A stretch of DNA of 52,878 bases from Bacillota bacterium. GTDB taxonomy: Bacteria; Bacillota; Clostridia; Peptostreptococcales; Anaerovoracaceae. Shown here one piece after another: positions 1-7,583 of the stretch. Each line of letters begins with the position of its first letter. Position 1 is the stretch's first letter. The notes under the pieces are model-generated. The model did not search any database. It was not told the origin of the DNA and saw nothing but the letters and a program-made list of their open reading frames with translations. The stretch spans positions 1 through 52,878 of the forward strand of contig JAQXIX010000034.1 in NCBI GenBank assembly GCA_029008005.1, in the 5' to 3' direction. Position numbers and translations under genes: made by a program.

Positions 1-3
1 AAT

Positions 4-120
4 ATGCGGTGACTATAGCAAGGAGGGCACACCTGTTCCCATACCGAACACAGAAGTTAAGCTCCTTAGCGCTGATGATACTTGGTGGGAGACCGCCTGG
101 GAAAGTACGACGTTGCCGCT
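4..120 (+). rRNA. rrf: 5S ribosomal RNA
   Basis: The stretch carries the conserved 5S core (CCGAACACAGAAGTTAAG at about 45-62) and the ends pair as a terminal helix: 6-13 (GCGGTGAC) with 112-119 (GTTGCCGC), with two G-U pairs. Length is about 117 nt, as usual. It is followed directly by a terminator, so it is probably the last gene of an rRNA operon lying upstream of the window. The exact ends are set from the helix and may be off by one or two bases. Confidence 0.95.
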
Positions 121-125
121 TAGAT

Positions 126-159
126 AAAAAAGAAGTCCTGATTCAGGACTTCTTTTTTA
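126..159 (+). terminator. Rho-independent terminator of the rRNA operon
   Basis: A perfect hairpin (AGAAGTCCTGA / TCAGGACTTCT) is followed by a run of T residues, six bases after the 5S rRNA. A-rich sequence on the 5' side could let it work weakly in the other direction. Confidence 0.93.
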
Positions 160-228
160 TGCATTTCACGAAAAACGATTATTTGCCCGAAACTCTTTTT
201 TTGTTTTTGGGAATTGCACCTTGCTTTG

Positions 229-237
229 TGGTATAAT
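229..237 (+). promoter_or_regulatory. Extended -10 promoter for the tmk operon
   Basis: TGGTATAAT is an extended -10 element (TGn plus perfect TATAAT). No good -35 is seen at 17 bases spacing. It lies 45 bases upstream of the small membrane-protein gene that precedes tmk. The same TGGTATAAT occurs upstream of uppP and deoD in this window. Confidence 0.6.
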
Positions 238-281
238 ATCCTTGGCTAACGGTTGAAAAAAATTAGATTAGAGGATGTGAA

Positions 282-422
282 ATGGCATTTGTTAAATTTG
301 TTTTTGTCTTGCTGATACTTGTTCCTGTAGCTTTTGCAATGAAGGCAATACTGGGAAAAGTAATCGGTGAATACAACTCTATAATAAAGAAAACAAGGGA
401 AGATAAAAACAGAAGAAAATGA
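282..422 (+). CDS. Small membrane protein, 46 residues, upstream of tmk
   Basis: This short reading frame starts at ATG 282 (preceded by AGAGGATG) and ends in an ATGA overlap with the tmk start. The protein has one hydrophobic segment (about residues 2-20, rich in V, L, F) followed by a basic, charged tail ending in KNRRK, so it should be a single-pass inner-membrane protein with the tail in the cytoplasm. I do not recognise a family. Tight translational coupling with tmk and the position just after the operon promoter argue that it is a real gene. Its function is unknown. Confidence 0.6.
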   Translation: MAFVKFVFVLLILVPVAFAMKAILGKVIGEYNSIIKKTREDKNRRK

Positions 423-1042
423 AGAGAGGATTATTTATTACATTTGAAGGAATGGATGGTACAGGTAAGTCAACACAGATAAACCTGCTTAAGGACAGAC
501 TTGCCGGTGAGGGTCATGACGTAGTTCTCCTGCGCGAGCCCGGAGGAACATCCATAAGCGAAAAAATACGAGAAATCATTCTTGACAATAATAACAGTGA
601 AATGTGTTCGACAGCAGAAATGATGCTTTATGCAGCGGCGAGGGCGCAACTTGTTGAAGAGGTAATTAAGCCTGCGTTAAACAGCAATAAAATCGTTATA
701 TGTGACAGATTTCTGGATTCCAGCATTGCTTATCAGGCTTTTGGAAGAGAACTTGGAGATGCCGTTGAAGTTGTGAACCGATTTGCAATTAATGGCACAA
801 TGCCGGATTTAACGATTTTTTTAAGGGCAGGAGTCAGCCTCGGTGCTGGTCGAATAAAGAATAGAGAGAAAGACAGAATCGAAATGGCGCCTTCGGATTT
901 TCATCGGCGCGTTTATGAGGGGTATGCTTTCCTAGAGAGGGAATATCCGGAACGTATTGTGGGTATAGATGCAGAGGACAGCATCGAAAATATTTCAAAA
1001 AAAATATGGGATGCAGTCGCCGGACACAGGGAGAAATTATGA
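419..1042 (+). CDS. tmk: Thymidylate kinase
   Basis: Phosphorylates dTMP to dTDP with ATP in the cytoplasm, the last specific step of dTTP synthesis. The 207-residue length is typical. The P-loop GMDGTGKST lies at residues 11-19, the substrate-binding DRF motif is in CDRFLDSSIAYQ near residue 95, and an arginine-rich lid (GRIKNREKDRIE) lies near residue 143. The start overlaps the stop of the small upstream gene and the end overlaps the holB start (ATGA), so the three genes are translationally coupled. In Bacillus subtilis tmk and holB are separated by yaaQ (darA, c-di-AMP receptor) and yaaR; both are absent here. Confidence 0.97.
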   Translation: MKRGLFITFEGMDGTGKSTQINLLKDRLAGEGHDVVLLREPGGTSISEKIREIILDNNNSEMCSTAEMMLYAAARAQLVEEVIKPALNSNKIVICDRFLDSSIAYQAFGRELGDAVEVVNRFAINGTMPDLTIFLRAGVSLGAGRIKNREKDRIEMAPSDFHRRVYEGYAFLEREYPERIVGIDAEDSIENISKKIWDAVAGHREKL

Positions 1043-1863
1043 ATTTTGAAAGCAGCAGAGAAAATGCGGGGCTTATTTCAAGGCTTGAGAAGACTGTTGC
1101 ATCAGGTAAAATCTCACACGCATATCTGATTGAAGCATCGCCATCCTTTGATAAGAGAAGATTTGCGAAAAACTTTATAAAAGGAATTCTCTGTCCTGAC
1201 GGGCGCGGAGAGAACTGTGGCAAGTGCAGTATATGCAGGAAAGTGGATCATGATAGCCACGAGGATGTATTTTTTATAGAAAAAGCCGGACTGTCAGTGA
1301 AGGATGAAATGATTGAGAAGCTGCAGGAAAAGCTTAAAATAAGACCTTTTGGCAGCAGGAACATCGCAGTCATTGACGATTCGGACACCATGACTCCGAG
1401 GGCGCAGAACAGACTTCTGAAGACACTGGAAGAGCCGCCGGGAGATTCTGTGATATTTCTTTTGTGCGATAATATGGAAAACCTGGCACAGACAGTAAGG
1501 TCAAGATGTGTCAGATTCAGAATCAACTCATTAAACGGAGAACTTAAATCTTCGACAAAAAAGAACAGAGAAAAAGCACAGGCAATAGCGGAGCTGTCCT
1601 TAAAAGGAGGCGGATTCTATGAAATGTGCGCTGTTCTTGGAATGAAGAACTCAATCAGCAAGACCGACGGAACGGAACTTCTTGACAGTATTCAGGAAGT
1701 ATACAGGAATATGATAATTGACAGAGGAAATGAAATATCGCTTTTGAAGGATGAGGATGCATATGATTTTATCCATTCTGCAGAATCAGCGAAGAGACAG
1801 ATAAATGAAGGAGTTAAAGCTGATTATGCAGTAAGAAGATTTCTTCTTGATATTTGCAGATAG
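1039..1863 (+). CDS. holB: DNA polymerase III delta' subunit
   Basis: Part of the clamp loader that places the sliding clamp on DNA. With the ATG at 1039 (AGGGAGA upstream, ATGA overlap with tmk) it is 274 residues. The zinc module is intact: Cys52, Cys60, Cys63, Cys66 (C-x7-C-x2-C-x2-C). LLKTLEEPP and the RSRC sensor region near residue 145-155 are those of the AAA+ clamp-loader fold. No functional Walker A is present (EASPSFDKRR stands in its place), as expected of delta' rather than gamma/tau. An upstream in-frame start at 1006 would overlap tmk more and is less likely. Confidence 0.93.
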   Translation: MNFESSRENAGLISRLEKTVASGKISHAYLIEASPSFDKRRFAKNFIKGILCPDGRGENCGKCSICRKVDHDSHEDVFFIEKAGLSVKDEMIEKLQEKLKIRPFGSRNIAVIDDSDTMTPRAQNRLLKTLEEPPGDSVIFLLCDNMENLAQTVRSRCVRFRINSLNGELKSSTKKNREKAQAIAELSLKGGGFYEMCAVLGMKNSISKTDGTELLDSIQEVYRNMIIDRGNEISLLKDEDAYDFIHSAESAKRQINEGVKADYAVRRFLLDICR

Positions 1864-1888
1864 ATATTAATACAGCGGAGGATAATAT

Positions 1889-2755
1889 ATGACGAAAGTA
1901 GTTGGAGTAAAATTTAAGGAAGCCGGGAAAATGTACTATTTTAATCCCGACGGTAATAAACTCAGACTGGGAGATGATGTAATTGTTGAGACTGCCAGGG
2001 GAATTGAATACGGAACTGTAACTATGGCAGAGAGTGAAGTCGACGAAGCATCTCTTGTAGCTCCACTGAAAAATATTATTAGAAAAGCCACGGAAGAGGA
2101 TACGGAACATCATAAGGAAAACCTGGCGAAGAAGGAAAAGGCAATGAAAATCTGCCATGAGAAGATAAATGCTCACGGACTTGAAATGAAGCTTATTGAT
2201 GTTGAGCATACCTTTGACAACAGCAAAGTAGTTTTTTATTTCACGGCAGATGGACGAGTGGATTTCCGCGAACTCGTGAAGGATCTGGCCTCAGTCTTCA
2301 GAATGAGAATAGAACTTCGCCAGATTGGTGTGAGAGATGAGGCGAAAATGATTGGCGGCGTCGGCAACTGCGGAAGAAGCCTTTGCTGTAATACATGGCT
2401 TTCTGATTTTGAGCCGGTTTCCATTAAAATGGCAAAACTGCAGAATCTGTCACTTAATCCTACAAAAATATCAGGAATATGCGGCAGACTGATGTGCTGT
2501 CTTAAATATGAAAACGATGTATATGTGGAAATGAAAAAAGGAATGCCTAATGTAGGAGAACGTGTCAGAACCCCTGACGGAAATGCTGTAGTATGCGATG
2601 TAAATATACTTGAGAATATTGTCAAGTGCAGACTTGTACTTGAGGAAGCAGATCCGGAAAACAATGAAGAAGAAAAACTCAGTACTGAATTCTATTCCTA
2701 CGGTAAGGAAGAATTGCGCAGAATCAGCAAGAAAAACAACGGAAAAAAGAAATAG
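1889..2755 (+). CDS. ricT: PSP1-domain regulator RicT (YaaT)
   Basis: This 288-residue protein has the family hallmark pair of cysteine motifs, CGRSLCC (about residue 160) and CGRLMCC (about residue 205), joined by a segment ending near LSLNPTKISG. In Bacillus RicT forms the Y-complex with RicA and RicF, binds [4Fe-4S] clusters, and guides RNase Y processing of mRNAs; it also affects sporulation and competence. No ricA or ricF is in this window, so the complex cannot be confirmed. The start has a clear GGAGG site. The position after holB is conserved in Bacillota. Confidence 0.92.
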   Translation: MTKVVGVKFKEAGKMYYFNPDGNKLRLGDDVIVETARGIEYGTVTMAESEVDEASLVAPLKNIIRKATEEDTEHHKENLAKKEKAMKICHEKINAHGLEMKLIDVEHTFDNSKVVFYFTADGRVDFRELVKDLASVFRMRIELRQIGVRDEAKMIGGVGNCGRSLCCNTWLSDFEPVSIKMAKLQNLSLNPTKISGICGRLMCCLKYENDVYVEMKKGMPNVGERVRTPDGNAVVCDVNILENIVKCRLVLEEADPENNEEEKLSTEFYSYGKEELRRISKKNNGKKK

Positions 2756-2758
2756 GAA

Positions 2759-3490
2759 ATGGTAAATGAAGAGAAAATAGGATTTGGCTCATTGAAGCTT
2801 TTGCAGAGTGAAGACTCGTTCAAGTACGGAATAGATGCAGTGATACTGGCTGATTTCGCAGATTCCCTGTGCCACGAGGCTGAAACGGTGGCTGATTTGG
2901 GAACGGGAAACGGAATAATTCCCTTTATTATCAGTCATCTGAATGACAGATGCAGGATAACAGGGATAGAAATTCAGAAGCATGTGCTGGAACTTGCAGA
3001 ACAGAGCTGTGCCATAAACGGACTTGAAGACAGAATAACCTTCATAAATACAGATGTTAAGAATATTCACGGGAATTGTCCTGAGCTGCGCGGAAACTTC
3101 GATGTTGTTGTGACAAATCCACCATATGTTCCGAAGGGCGGTGGAATAGAGAATATTAATTCGGCGAAATACATAGCAAGACAGGAAACAAGTGCAGTGA
3201 TGGAGGATTTTATTGCTGCGGCTTCATATATGCTGAAGGAAAAAGGTCATTTGTTTATGGTGCACAGACCTTCGAGGCTCGTGGATATTTTCTGCTTTTG
3301 CAGGAAGTACAGGCTGGAACCGAAGGATGTAAGACTGGTGGTGCCCCGCAAAGGCGAAAAACCGAATATTGTACTTGTCCACTGCGTACTCGGTGGAGGA
3401 AAAGAACTGAGATTTCACAGGGAACTGCAGGTGTATTCCGGGGACGGAAGCTATTCCGAAGAAATTGAAAAAATTTACCACCGAGGTTGA
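2759..3490 (+). CDS. tRNA1(Val) A37 N6-methyltransferase-like protein (YabB/TrmN6 family)
   Basis: A class I S-adenosylmethionine methyltransferase of 243 residues. The SAM-binding motif I is VADLGTGNGIIP (about residues 44-55), an acidic motif II GIEIQKH follows, and the catalytic motif for amino-group methylation is NPPY in VVTNPPYVPKGGG near residue 120. This NPPY form with a short N-terminus matches the TrmN6/YabB family, which methylates an adenine in a tRNA anticodon loop. It begins three bases after ricT and is in the same operon; holB-ricT-yabB order matches Bacillus except that yabA is missing. Its last codons lie in a 21-22 bp tandem duplication. Confidence 0.88.
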   Translation: MVNEEKIGFGSLKLLQSEDSFKYGIDAVILADFADSLCHEAETVADLGTGNGIIPFIISHLNDRCRITGIEIQKHVLELAEQSCAINGLEDRITFINTDVKNIHGNCPELRGNFDVVVTNPPYVPKGGGIENINSAKYIARQETSAVMEDFIAAASYMLKEKGHLFMVHRPSRLVDIFCFCRKYRLEPKDVRLVVPRKGEKPNIVLVHCVLGGGKELRFHRELQVYSGDGSYSEEIEKIYHRG

Positions 3491-3512
3491 AAAATTTACC
3501 ACCGAGGTTGAA
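3465..3512 (+). repeat. Tandem duplication of a 21-22 bp unit
   Basis: Two consecutive copies of TTGAAA...TTTACCACCGAGG (3465-3486, 22 bp, and 3487-3507, 21 bp) differ only by one A in a homopolymer run, and a third partial copy (TTGAA) begins at 3508. The first copy spans the last codons and stop of the methyltransferase gene. The third TTGAAA forms the -35 of the next promoter. Confidence 0.9.
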
Positions 3513-3536
3513 ACCACTTTCCTTTTATGCGATAAT
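3508..3536 (+). promoter_or_regulatory. Promoter for the DUF948-like/abrB pair
   Basis: TTGAAA (3508-3513), 17 bases, then GATAAT (3531-3536) preceded by an extended TGC element. It lies 26 bases upstream of the ATG at 3562. Its -35 is the edge of the tandem repeat. Confidence 0.6.
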
Positions 3537-3561
3537 ATATCTTATGGAGGAGGCTGAATCA

Positions 3562-3870
3562 ATGAGTATTACATTGGATATTAAAGCGATTCTGATTGCG
3601 CTTATGATTATTGCAATCATAGTGCTGGTAGTGTATTTGATAGTCTTGGTAAGCAGACTTGTCAAAACCGTGGAGCATACAAACAGCATTCTTGCAAACG
3701 TCGATAAAATATCGGCAGATGCTAAGGATACTGTTGAAATTATATCAGGGGCATTAAATGGAAATCAGGGATTTGTTGCGACGGTAAAGGGTGTGGTTGC
3801 CGTTATTCCGGCAATCAAGGCGATAATAGATAAGGCAACGAAGGCGGACAAGAAAGGAGACACCGTATGA
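3562..3870 (+). CDS. Small membrane-anchored protein, DUF948-like
   Basis: With the ATG at 3562, just behind a strong GGAGGAGG site, the product is 102 residues: a long N-terminal membrane segment (about residues 9-34, almost only I, L, V, A), then an amphipathic stretch with conserved-looking spacing (VDKISADAKDTVEII) and a lysine-rich tail. The layout fits DUF948-type proteins, thought to be single-pass proteins of unknown role. An upstream in-frame extension reaches TTG 3487 but would run across the promoter. The stop overlaps the abrB-like gene start (ATGA). In Bacillus this spot holds yazA and rsmI, neither of which is present. Confidence 0.7.
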   Translation: MSITLDIKAILIALMIIAIIVLVVYLIVLVSRLVKTVEHTNSILANVDKISADAKDTVEIISGALNGNQGFVATVKGVVAVIPAIKAIIDKATKADKKGDTV

Positions 3871-4109
3871 AGGCGACGGGAATCGTTAGAAAGGTAGATG
3901 AACTTGGCAGAATTGTATTGCCAATTGAGTTGAGAAGAACGTTGAATATTGAAATCAGAGATCCGTTGGAAATATACGTTGATGGTGAATCTATTATGTT
4001 AAAGAAATATCAGCCTGCGTGTATATTCTGTGGCAGTTCAGATGATATTATGCAGATACACGGTAAGAATGTATGCGCGAATTGCATCAAAGAACTTCAG
4101 AAACTGTAA
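3867..4109 (+). CDS. abrB: AbrB/SpoVT family transition-state regulator
   Basis: An 80-residue DNA-binding protein whose N-terminal half is a typical swapped-hairpin AbrB domain: KATGIVRKVDELGRIVLPIE followed by LRRTLNI and a D/E-rich strand. The C-terminal half holds two CxxC pairs (CIFCGSS and CANCIKEL), a small zinc-ribbon-like region common in clostridial AbrB proteins. Family members dimerise or tetramerise and repress many genes during growth-phase changes. It overlaps the preceding gene by four bases and is followed by a terminator. Which genes it controls cannot be read from the window. Confidence 0.9.
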   Translation: MKATGIVRKVDELGRIVLPIELRRTLNIEIRDPLEIYVDGESIMLKKYQPACIFCGSSDDIMQIHGKNVCANCIKELQKL

Positions 4110-4115
4110 GAGAAT

Positions 4116-4147
4116 AAAAAAGGAGCAATTTAATTGCCCTTTTTTTA
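4116..4147 (+). terminator. Rho-independent terminator after abrB
   Basis: GGAGCAATT pairs with AATTGCCC with one bulged base, followed by seven T residues. A-rich sequence on its 5' side. Confidence 0.8.
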
Positions 4148-4186
4148 TGGTACAGCAAGGCAAGAAATACTATTTCGGAGGATAGA

Positions 4187-5458
4187 ATGGCAAAATTTCT
4201 GGTACAAAAAAGCGGCCCGCTTAAAGGCGAAGTTACAATCAGCGGATCTAAAAACGCTGTTCTGCCGATTATGGCAGCAACGCTTCTGACAGAAGAAGAG
4301 TGTATTATTAAGGATGCGCCTGCATTGAGGGATGTTGATGTAATGTGTCAGCTTCTTGAAAGTCTCGGTGCAGCTGTTGATAAAAATCTTGACGACAATA
4401 TTGTTAATATCAAGGCATGCGGGGACTTGAATTACGAAGCTCCTTTCGAGCTCGTTAAAATGATGAGAGCATCAATACTCGTACTGGGTGCATTGCTTTT
4501 GAGAACAGGAAAAGCGATTATTCACCTTCCGGGCGGATGCGCCATAGGTGAAAGACCTGTTGAACTTCACCTTAAGGGTCTTAGAGCGCTGGGCGTGAAG
4601 GTGGATGAGGAAAGTCTCAAGAAGGGAATTGTTGATGCCAGAGCAGATAAACTTGTGGGTAACACAATTTACCTTGACTTCCCAAGTGTCGGAGCTACAG
4701 AAGTAATAATAATGGCAGCTTCAATGGCTGAGGGAACGACTGTGCTGGAAAATGCCGCACAGGAGCCTGAAATAGTTGATCTGGCAAGCTTCCTGAATAA
4801 AATGGGAGCCAAAATAAAAGGTGCCGGAACAGGCACAATTAAAATCGAAGGTGTTGATAAGCTGAAGGGAGTATCACACCATGTTATTCCCGATAGGATT
4901 GAAGCCGGAACCTTTATGGTAAGCGCAGCAATAACGAAAGGACGTATTCTTATTAAGAACATGGTTCCAAATCATCTTAAGGCTGTTATTGCCAAACTTA
5001 AGGAATGCGGTGTAGAAATTACGATTACTGATGAAGGCGTTGTTGTCGACGGCAGTAAGAATCCTATTATATCAACTGATATTAAGACATTGCCGTATCC
5101 TGGATTTCCTACGGACATGCAGTCTCCGTTTATGGCGCTGCTGAGTGTGGCCAAGGGACCAAGCATTGTAATAGAAACCGTATTTGAGAACAGGTTTATG
5201 CATGTAGGTGAATTCAATCGTATGGGTGCCAATATAAAGACCGAAGGCAAGTGTGCCATTATTCCGGGAGGAAAGCATCTTCAGGGATCACAGGTTGTTG
5301 CCACAGACCTTAGAGCCGGTGCGGCAGTAGTACTTACAGGACTTGTCGCTGACGGAATCACAGAAGTGTCCCAGATATACCATATCGACAGAGGATATGA
5401 AAATTTTGCCGATAAACTTAGGGCGCTGGGTGCCAATATTATGAGAATAGAAGAATAA
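4187..5458 (+). CDS. murA: UDP-N-acetylglucosamine 1-carboxyvinyltransferase
   Basis: Transfers enolpyruvate from PEP to UDP-GlcNAc, the first committed step of peptidoglycan synthesis, in the cytoplasm. Length 423 residues is normal. The catalytic cysteine is Cys118 in HLPGGCAIGERPVELH, the cysteine that fosfomycin alkylates, so the enzyme is predicted to be of the sensitive type. Lys22-Asn23 (SGSKNA) bind substrate. GGAGG precedes the ATG. It stands alone between two terminators; no clear promoter is visible in the 40 bases upstream, so partial read-through from abrB or a weak promoter is possible. Bacillota often carry two murA paralogues; only one is here. Confidence 0.96.
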   Translation: MAKFLVQKSGPLKGEVTISGSKNAVLPIMAATLLTEEECIIKDAPALRDVDVMCQLLESLGAAVDKNLDDNIVNIKACGDLNYEAPFELVKMMRASILVLGALLLRTGKAIIHLPGGCAIGERPVELHLKGLRALGVKVDEESLKKGIVDARADKLVGNTIYLDFPSVGATEVIIMAASMAEGTTVLENAAQEPEIVDLASFLNKMGAKIKGAGTGTIKIEGVDKLKGVSHHVIPDRIEAGTFMVSAAITKGRILIKNMVPNHLKAVIAKLKECGVEITITDEGVVVDGSKNPIISTDIKTLPYPGFPTDMQSPFMALLSVAKGPSIVIETVFENRFMHVGEFNRMGANIKTEGKCAIIPGGKHLQGSQVVATDLRAGAAVVLTGLVADGITEVSQIYHIDRGYENFADKLRALGANIMRIEE

Positions 5459-5490
5459 AAAAACGGAGCTGGAAATCAGCTCCGTTTTTT
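5456..5490. terminator. Bidirectional terminator between murA and the lipoprotein gene
   Basis: AAAAAACGGAGCTG / CAGCTCCGTTTTTT is a perfect 14 bp inverted repeat with loop GAAAT. The T run on each strand lets it serve murA (plus) and the convergent lipoprotein gene (minus), whose stop codon lies at its edge. Confidence 0.93.
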
Positions 5491-6877
5491 AGCGTTCGAC
5501 CTCAGGATCAATGAAGTTGACAATATTCGATAATACATCATTCTGATTTAATGAACTGAAAGTATATGAAATCATATTCAGCCCGGGAGCCTTCTTTTCG
5601 AAGAAATCATTGTCATACTGCTTCATCGTTACAGCACTGTCTCCTTCGATGACGGGAACCCTAAGGGAGAACCATGAGGCAAGATCCTTGTCGGCTGATG
5701 AAGCCCACGTTTTTTTAGGGGAAGAGCAGCTGAAGTTCATATCACAAAGCCCTGAAGTAATTTCGTATTCATTGCAGAGATTGTTCATGTTTTCTTTGTC
5801 TCGTGCGCGCATTGTCAGCATGAGAGTGAGATTTTTTTCTGTTTCAACTGATTTAATATAGGAGGAAGCCAGAACAAGGCCGGTTTCTTCATCCTGATAG
5901 CAGATACCTGTATTGAGAGTGTACATAAGGCTGACAAGGTTGTTGGTGTTTTTCTCGCTGAGAACCTTTTCAGGCATATCCACAGGAGTCATTGTATATA
6001 CGAAATCCGAATCCAGATCCTCGAATTTGTTTTCGATATTTTCGTATGAGCTGTCGAATCTGTTTGTTATGCTTTCAATGTGAGAATCATTGATTACAAT
6101 AGTGGCAGATGCGAAATACGGTCCGTAGGAATTTACTGATTTACTCGTAAAGGAAGCAATTTCAAACAGCTTGCCGGAGCTTTTGGCATTGGCAAGAAGC
6201 CCGCCTATAACATTAACCGGATTAGGGTAATTGTTTGTCTTGTCAAAGCTGAACGGATCTGTATATTTGTCCATGCGCAAGGTAATCTTATAAGCGGAAT
6301 CATAAGACGGCTTTGTCCATGACGTTGATGTTTTCATAAGACATGATGTCTGTTCGGGACCGGATGTGTATACAGAAGCGCTTTTTGAATACTGCAGGTT
6401 AATAAAATTATCCCCTTTGACATATTCGGAAGGTATGGATTCTGCACCTATGCGCTGACCGGCTGTATATTCCGTAACCACAAGTCTCAGTTTGCCGTGT
6501 GATGTAGGGCCGAGAAGGCATGCCAGACCTGTTGCCAGAATATCTATGGAATTCTTGCAGTCGGTAGTGTTGACAGAACACTGCATAACTGTGCTTTCTG
6601 CATTGCCGGCATCTTCCGTTGCCGGATTTTCGAGGACTATATAGTTGTCGTCTGTTTTTTTGACTTCGATGCCGCTGCTTTCTGCCCATGACTGAAGGTA
6701 TTCGGTTACAAGGGTGAAATCGCATGTTTCTTCACTGAATGTTTCGTTTAAGTCTTTGTCTATTGCTTTTAGAGATTCGCGAAGCTCTGCAGTTCTGTTC
6801 AAATCTCCGGTACATCCTTGAAGCAGCATGCAAAAACCGAAGACAAAAATCATAAGTAAAGGTAAAACTCGCTTCAT
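5489..6877 (-). CDS. Exported lipoprotein resembling a catalytically inactive PepD (M20C) dipeptidase
   Basis: A 462-residue protein with a lipoprotein signal: basic start, hydrophobic core, lipobox LQGC with Cys22 as lipidation site. The mature part looks like a PepD (Xaa-His dipeptidase, M20C) scaffold: residues 109-163 follow the family's helix-strand order (compare KNSIDILATGLACLL, then KLRLVV, GAES and DNFINLQYS with the family's DNGIGVA, PLEVLFT, TGA and LINLDSE), 304-358 match the late domain, and EKKAPGLNMISY (427-438) matches the family's EKYPGLDMISFGP. The family's metal ligands are missing: HLDMV is replaced by QCSVNTTD, DNG by CKNS, EE by a Tyr-Thr context, and the last His (AHSPDE) by SLNQND. 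I infer a surface pseudoenzyme, perhaps binding peptides; homology is from memory. It is monocistronic, with AAGGAG upstream of its ATG. Confidence 0.72.
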   Translation of the reverse strand: MKRVLPLLMIFVFGFCMLLQGCTGDLNRTAELRESLKAIDKDLNETFSEETCDFTLVTEYLQSWAESSGIEVKKTDDNYIVLENPATEDAGNAESTVMQCSVNTTDCKNSIDILATGLACLLGPTSHGKLRLVVTEYTAGQRIGAESIPSEYVKGDNFINLQYSKSASVYTSGPEQTSCLMKTSTSWTKPSYDSAYKITLRMDKYTDPFSFDKTNNYPNPVNVIGGLLANAKSSGKLFEIASFTSKSVNSYGPYFASATIVINDSHIESITNRFDSSYENIENKFEDLDSDFVYTMTPVDMPEKVLSEKNTNNLVSLMYTLNTGICYQDEETGLVLASSYIKSVETEKNLTLMLTMRARDKENMNNLCNEYEITSGLCDMNFSCSSPKKTWASSADKDLASWFSLRVPVIEGDSAVTMKQYDNDFFEKKAPGLNMISYTFSSLNQNDVLSNIVNFIDPEVER

Positions 6878-6892
6878 AATCCGTTTTTCTCC

Positions 6893-6921
6893 TTGTTAAT
6901 TTTTAGTAATGCTAATATAAT
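6893..6921 (+). promoter_or_regulatory. Promoter for the GNAT acetyltransferase gene
   Basis: TTGTTA (6893-6898), 17 bases, TATAAT (6916-6921). Its position rules out the upstream in-frame start at 6893 and supports ATG 6989. A minus-strand TATAAT (ATTATA at 6934-6939) lies beside it and may drive the divergent lipoprotein gene. Confidence 0.65.
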
Positions 6922-6988
6922 GAAACTGAGATTATTATACTACAAGAATTATGTTAAATGTAATGAAAAGGTGAAGGTGCACGAAAAA

Positions 6989-7516
6989 ATGGAAACACAG
7001 AATTACATTATAAGAGAATCTGAATTTGGTGATTACGAATACTTCGCTAAATGGGAAACGGATCCGGTTATGACGGAATTTCTGGCATATGATGAGGATC
7101 GTACATATGAGGATGTTGTGACTGAAGCCTTTGATCATAAAAAAGACGAGACAATGGTGGATTTCACAATTGTCTCCAGAAATACGGGTAAACCTATAGG
7201 AAGGATATTCATTTCAAGAATAGACAGACATTCCGACTCCCTCGATATTACGAAGCTGTATATAGGAGATGCAGAGTTTAGAGGAAGAGGAGTAGGTCGG
7301 GAAATAATGGAAACACTTCTTGAATTCTGCTTCACAAATCTCCATATGGAGAGAGTTTCGCTTGACTATTTCACAGGGAACAAGAGGGCTGCGGCACTTT
7401 ACGAAAGCCTCGGATTCAGAAGTGAAGGCCTGGCGCGTAATGCGTGCAAGAAAAACGGCAGATATTATGACCTTAACCTTATGTCAATGCTTAGATCTGA
7501 ATTTTTCAGCAAGTAA
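6989..7516 (+). CDS. GNAT family N-acetyltransferase
   Basis: A 175-residue acetyltransferase of the RimJ/RimL/SpeG-like group. The acetyl-CoA pyrophosphate loop is FRGRGVGREIM (about residues 90-100; R/Q-x-x-G-x-G/A) and the C-terminal motif YFTGNKRAAALYESLGF (about 123-139) is typical for this group. The substrate cannot be predicted: protein N-termini, polyamines or small molecules are all possible. The start at 6989 is chosen because AAGGTG lies 10 bases upstream and the promoter lies downstream of the longer frame's start. It is monocistronic, between its own promoter and a terminator, and divergent from the lipoprotein gene. Confidence 0.88.
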   Translation: METQNYIIRESEFGDYEYFAKWETDPVMTEFLAYDEDRTYEDVVTEAFDHKKDETMVDFTIVSRNTGKPIGRIFISRIDRHSDSLDITKLYIGDAEFRGRGVGREIMETLLEFCFTNLHMERVSLDYFTGNKRAAALYESLGFRSEGLARNACKKNGRYYDLNLMSMLRSEFFSK

Positions 7517-7533
7517 TCTGATTTTATAATCAC

Positions 7534-7565
7534 GGCTCCGGAATCATTCCGGAGCTTTTATTTTA
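7534..7565 (+). terminator. Rho-independent terminator after the GNAT gene
   Basis: GGCTCCGGAAT / ATTCCGGAGCT hairpin followed by TTTATTTTATT. One G-T mismatch-type pair at the base. Confidence 0.88.
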
Positions 7566-7583
7566 TTAAATTAACATTACATA

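Noticed and set aside
9-236. Reading frame of 75 codons over the 5S rRNA
   Set aside because: It lies on the 5S rRNA and its terminator, starts at GTG without a ribosome site, and has no protein-like pattern.
3465-3512. CRISPR-like repeat
   Set aside because: The two units are directly adjacent with no spacer and there are only two; it is a simple tandem duplication.
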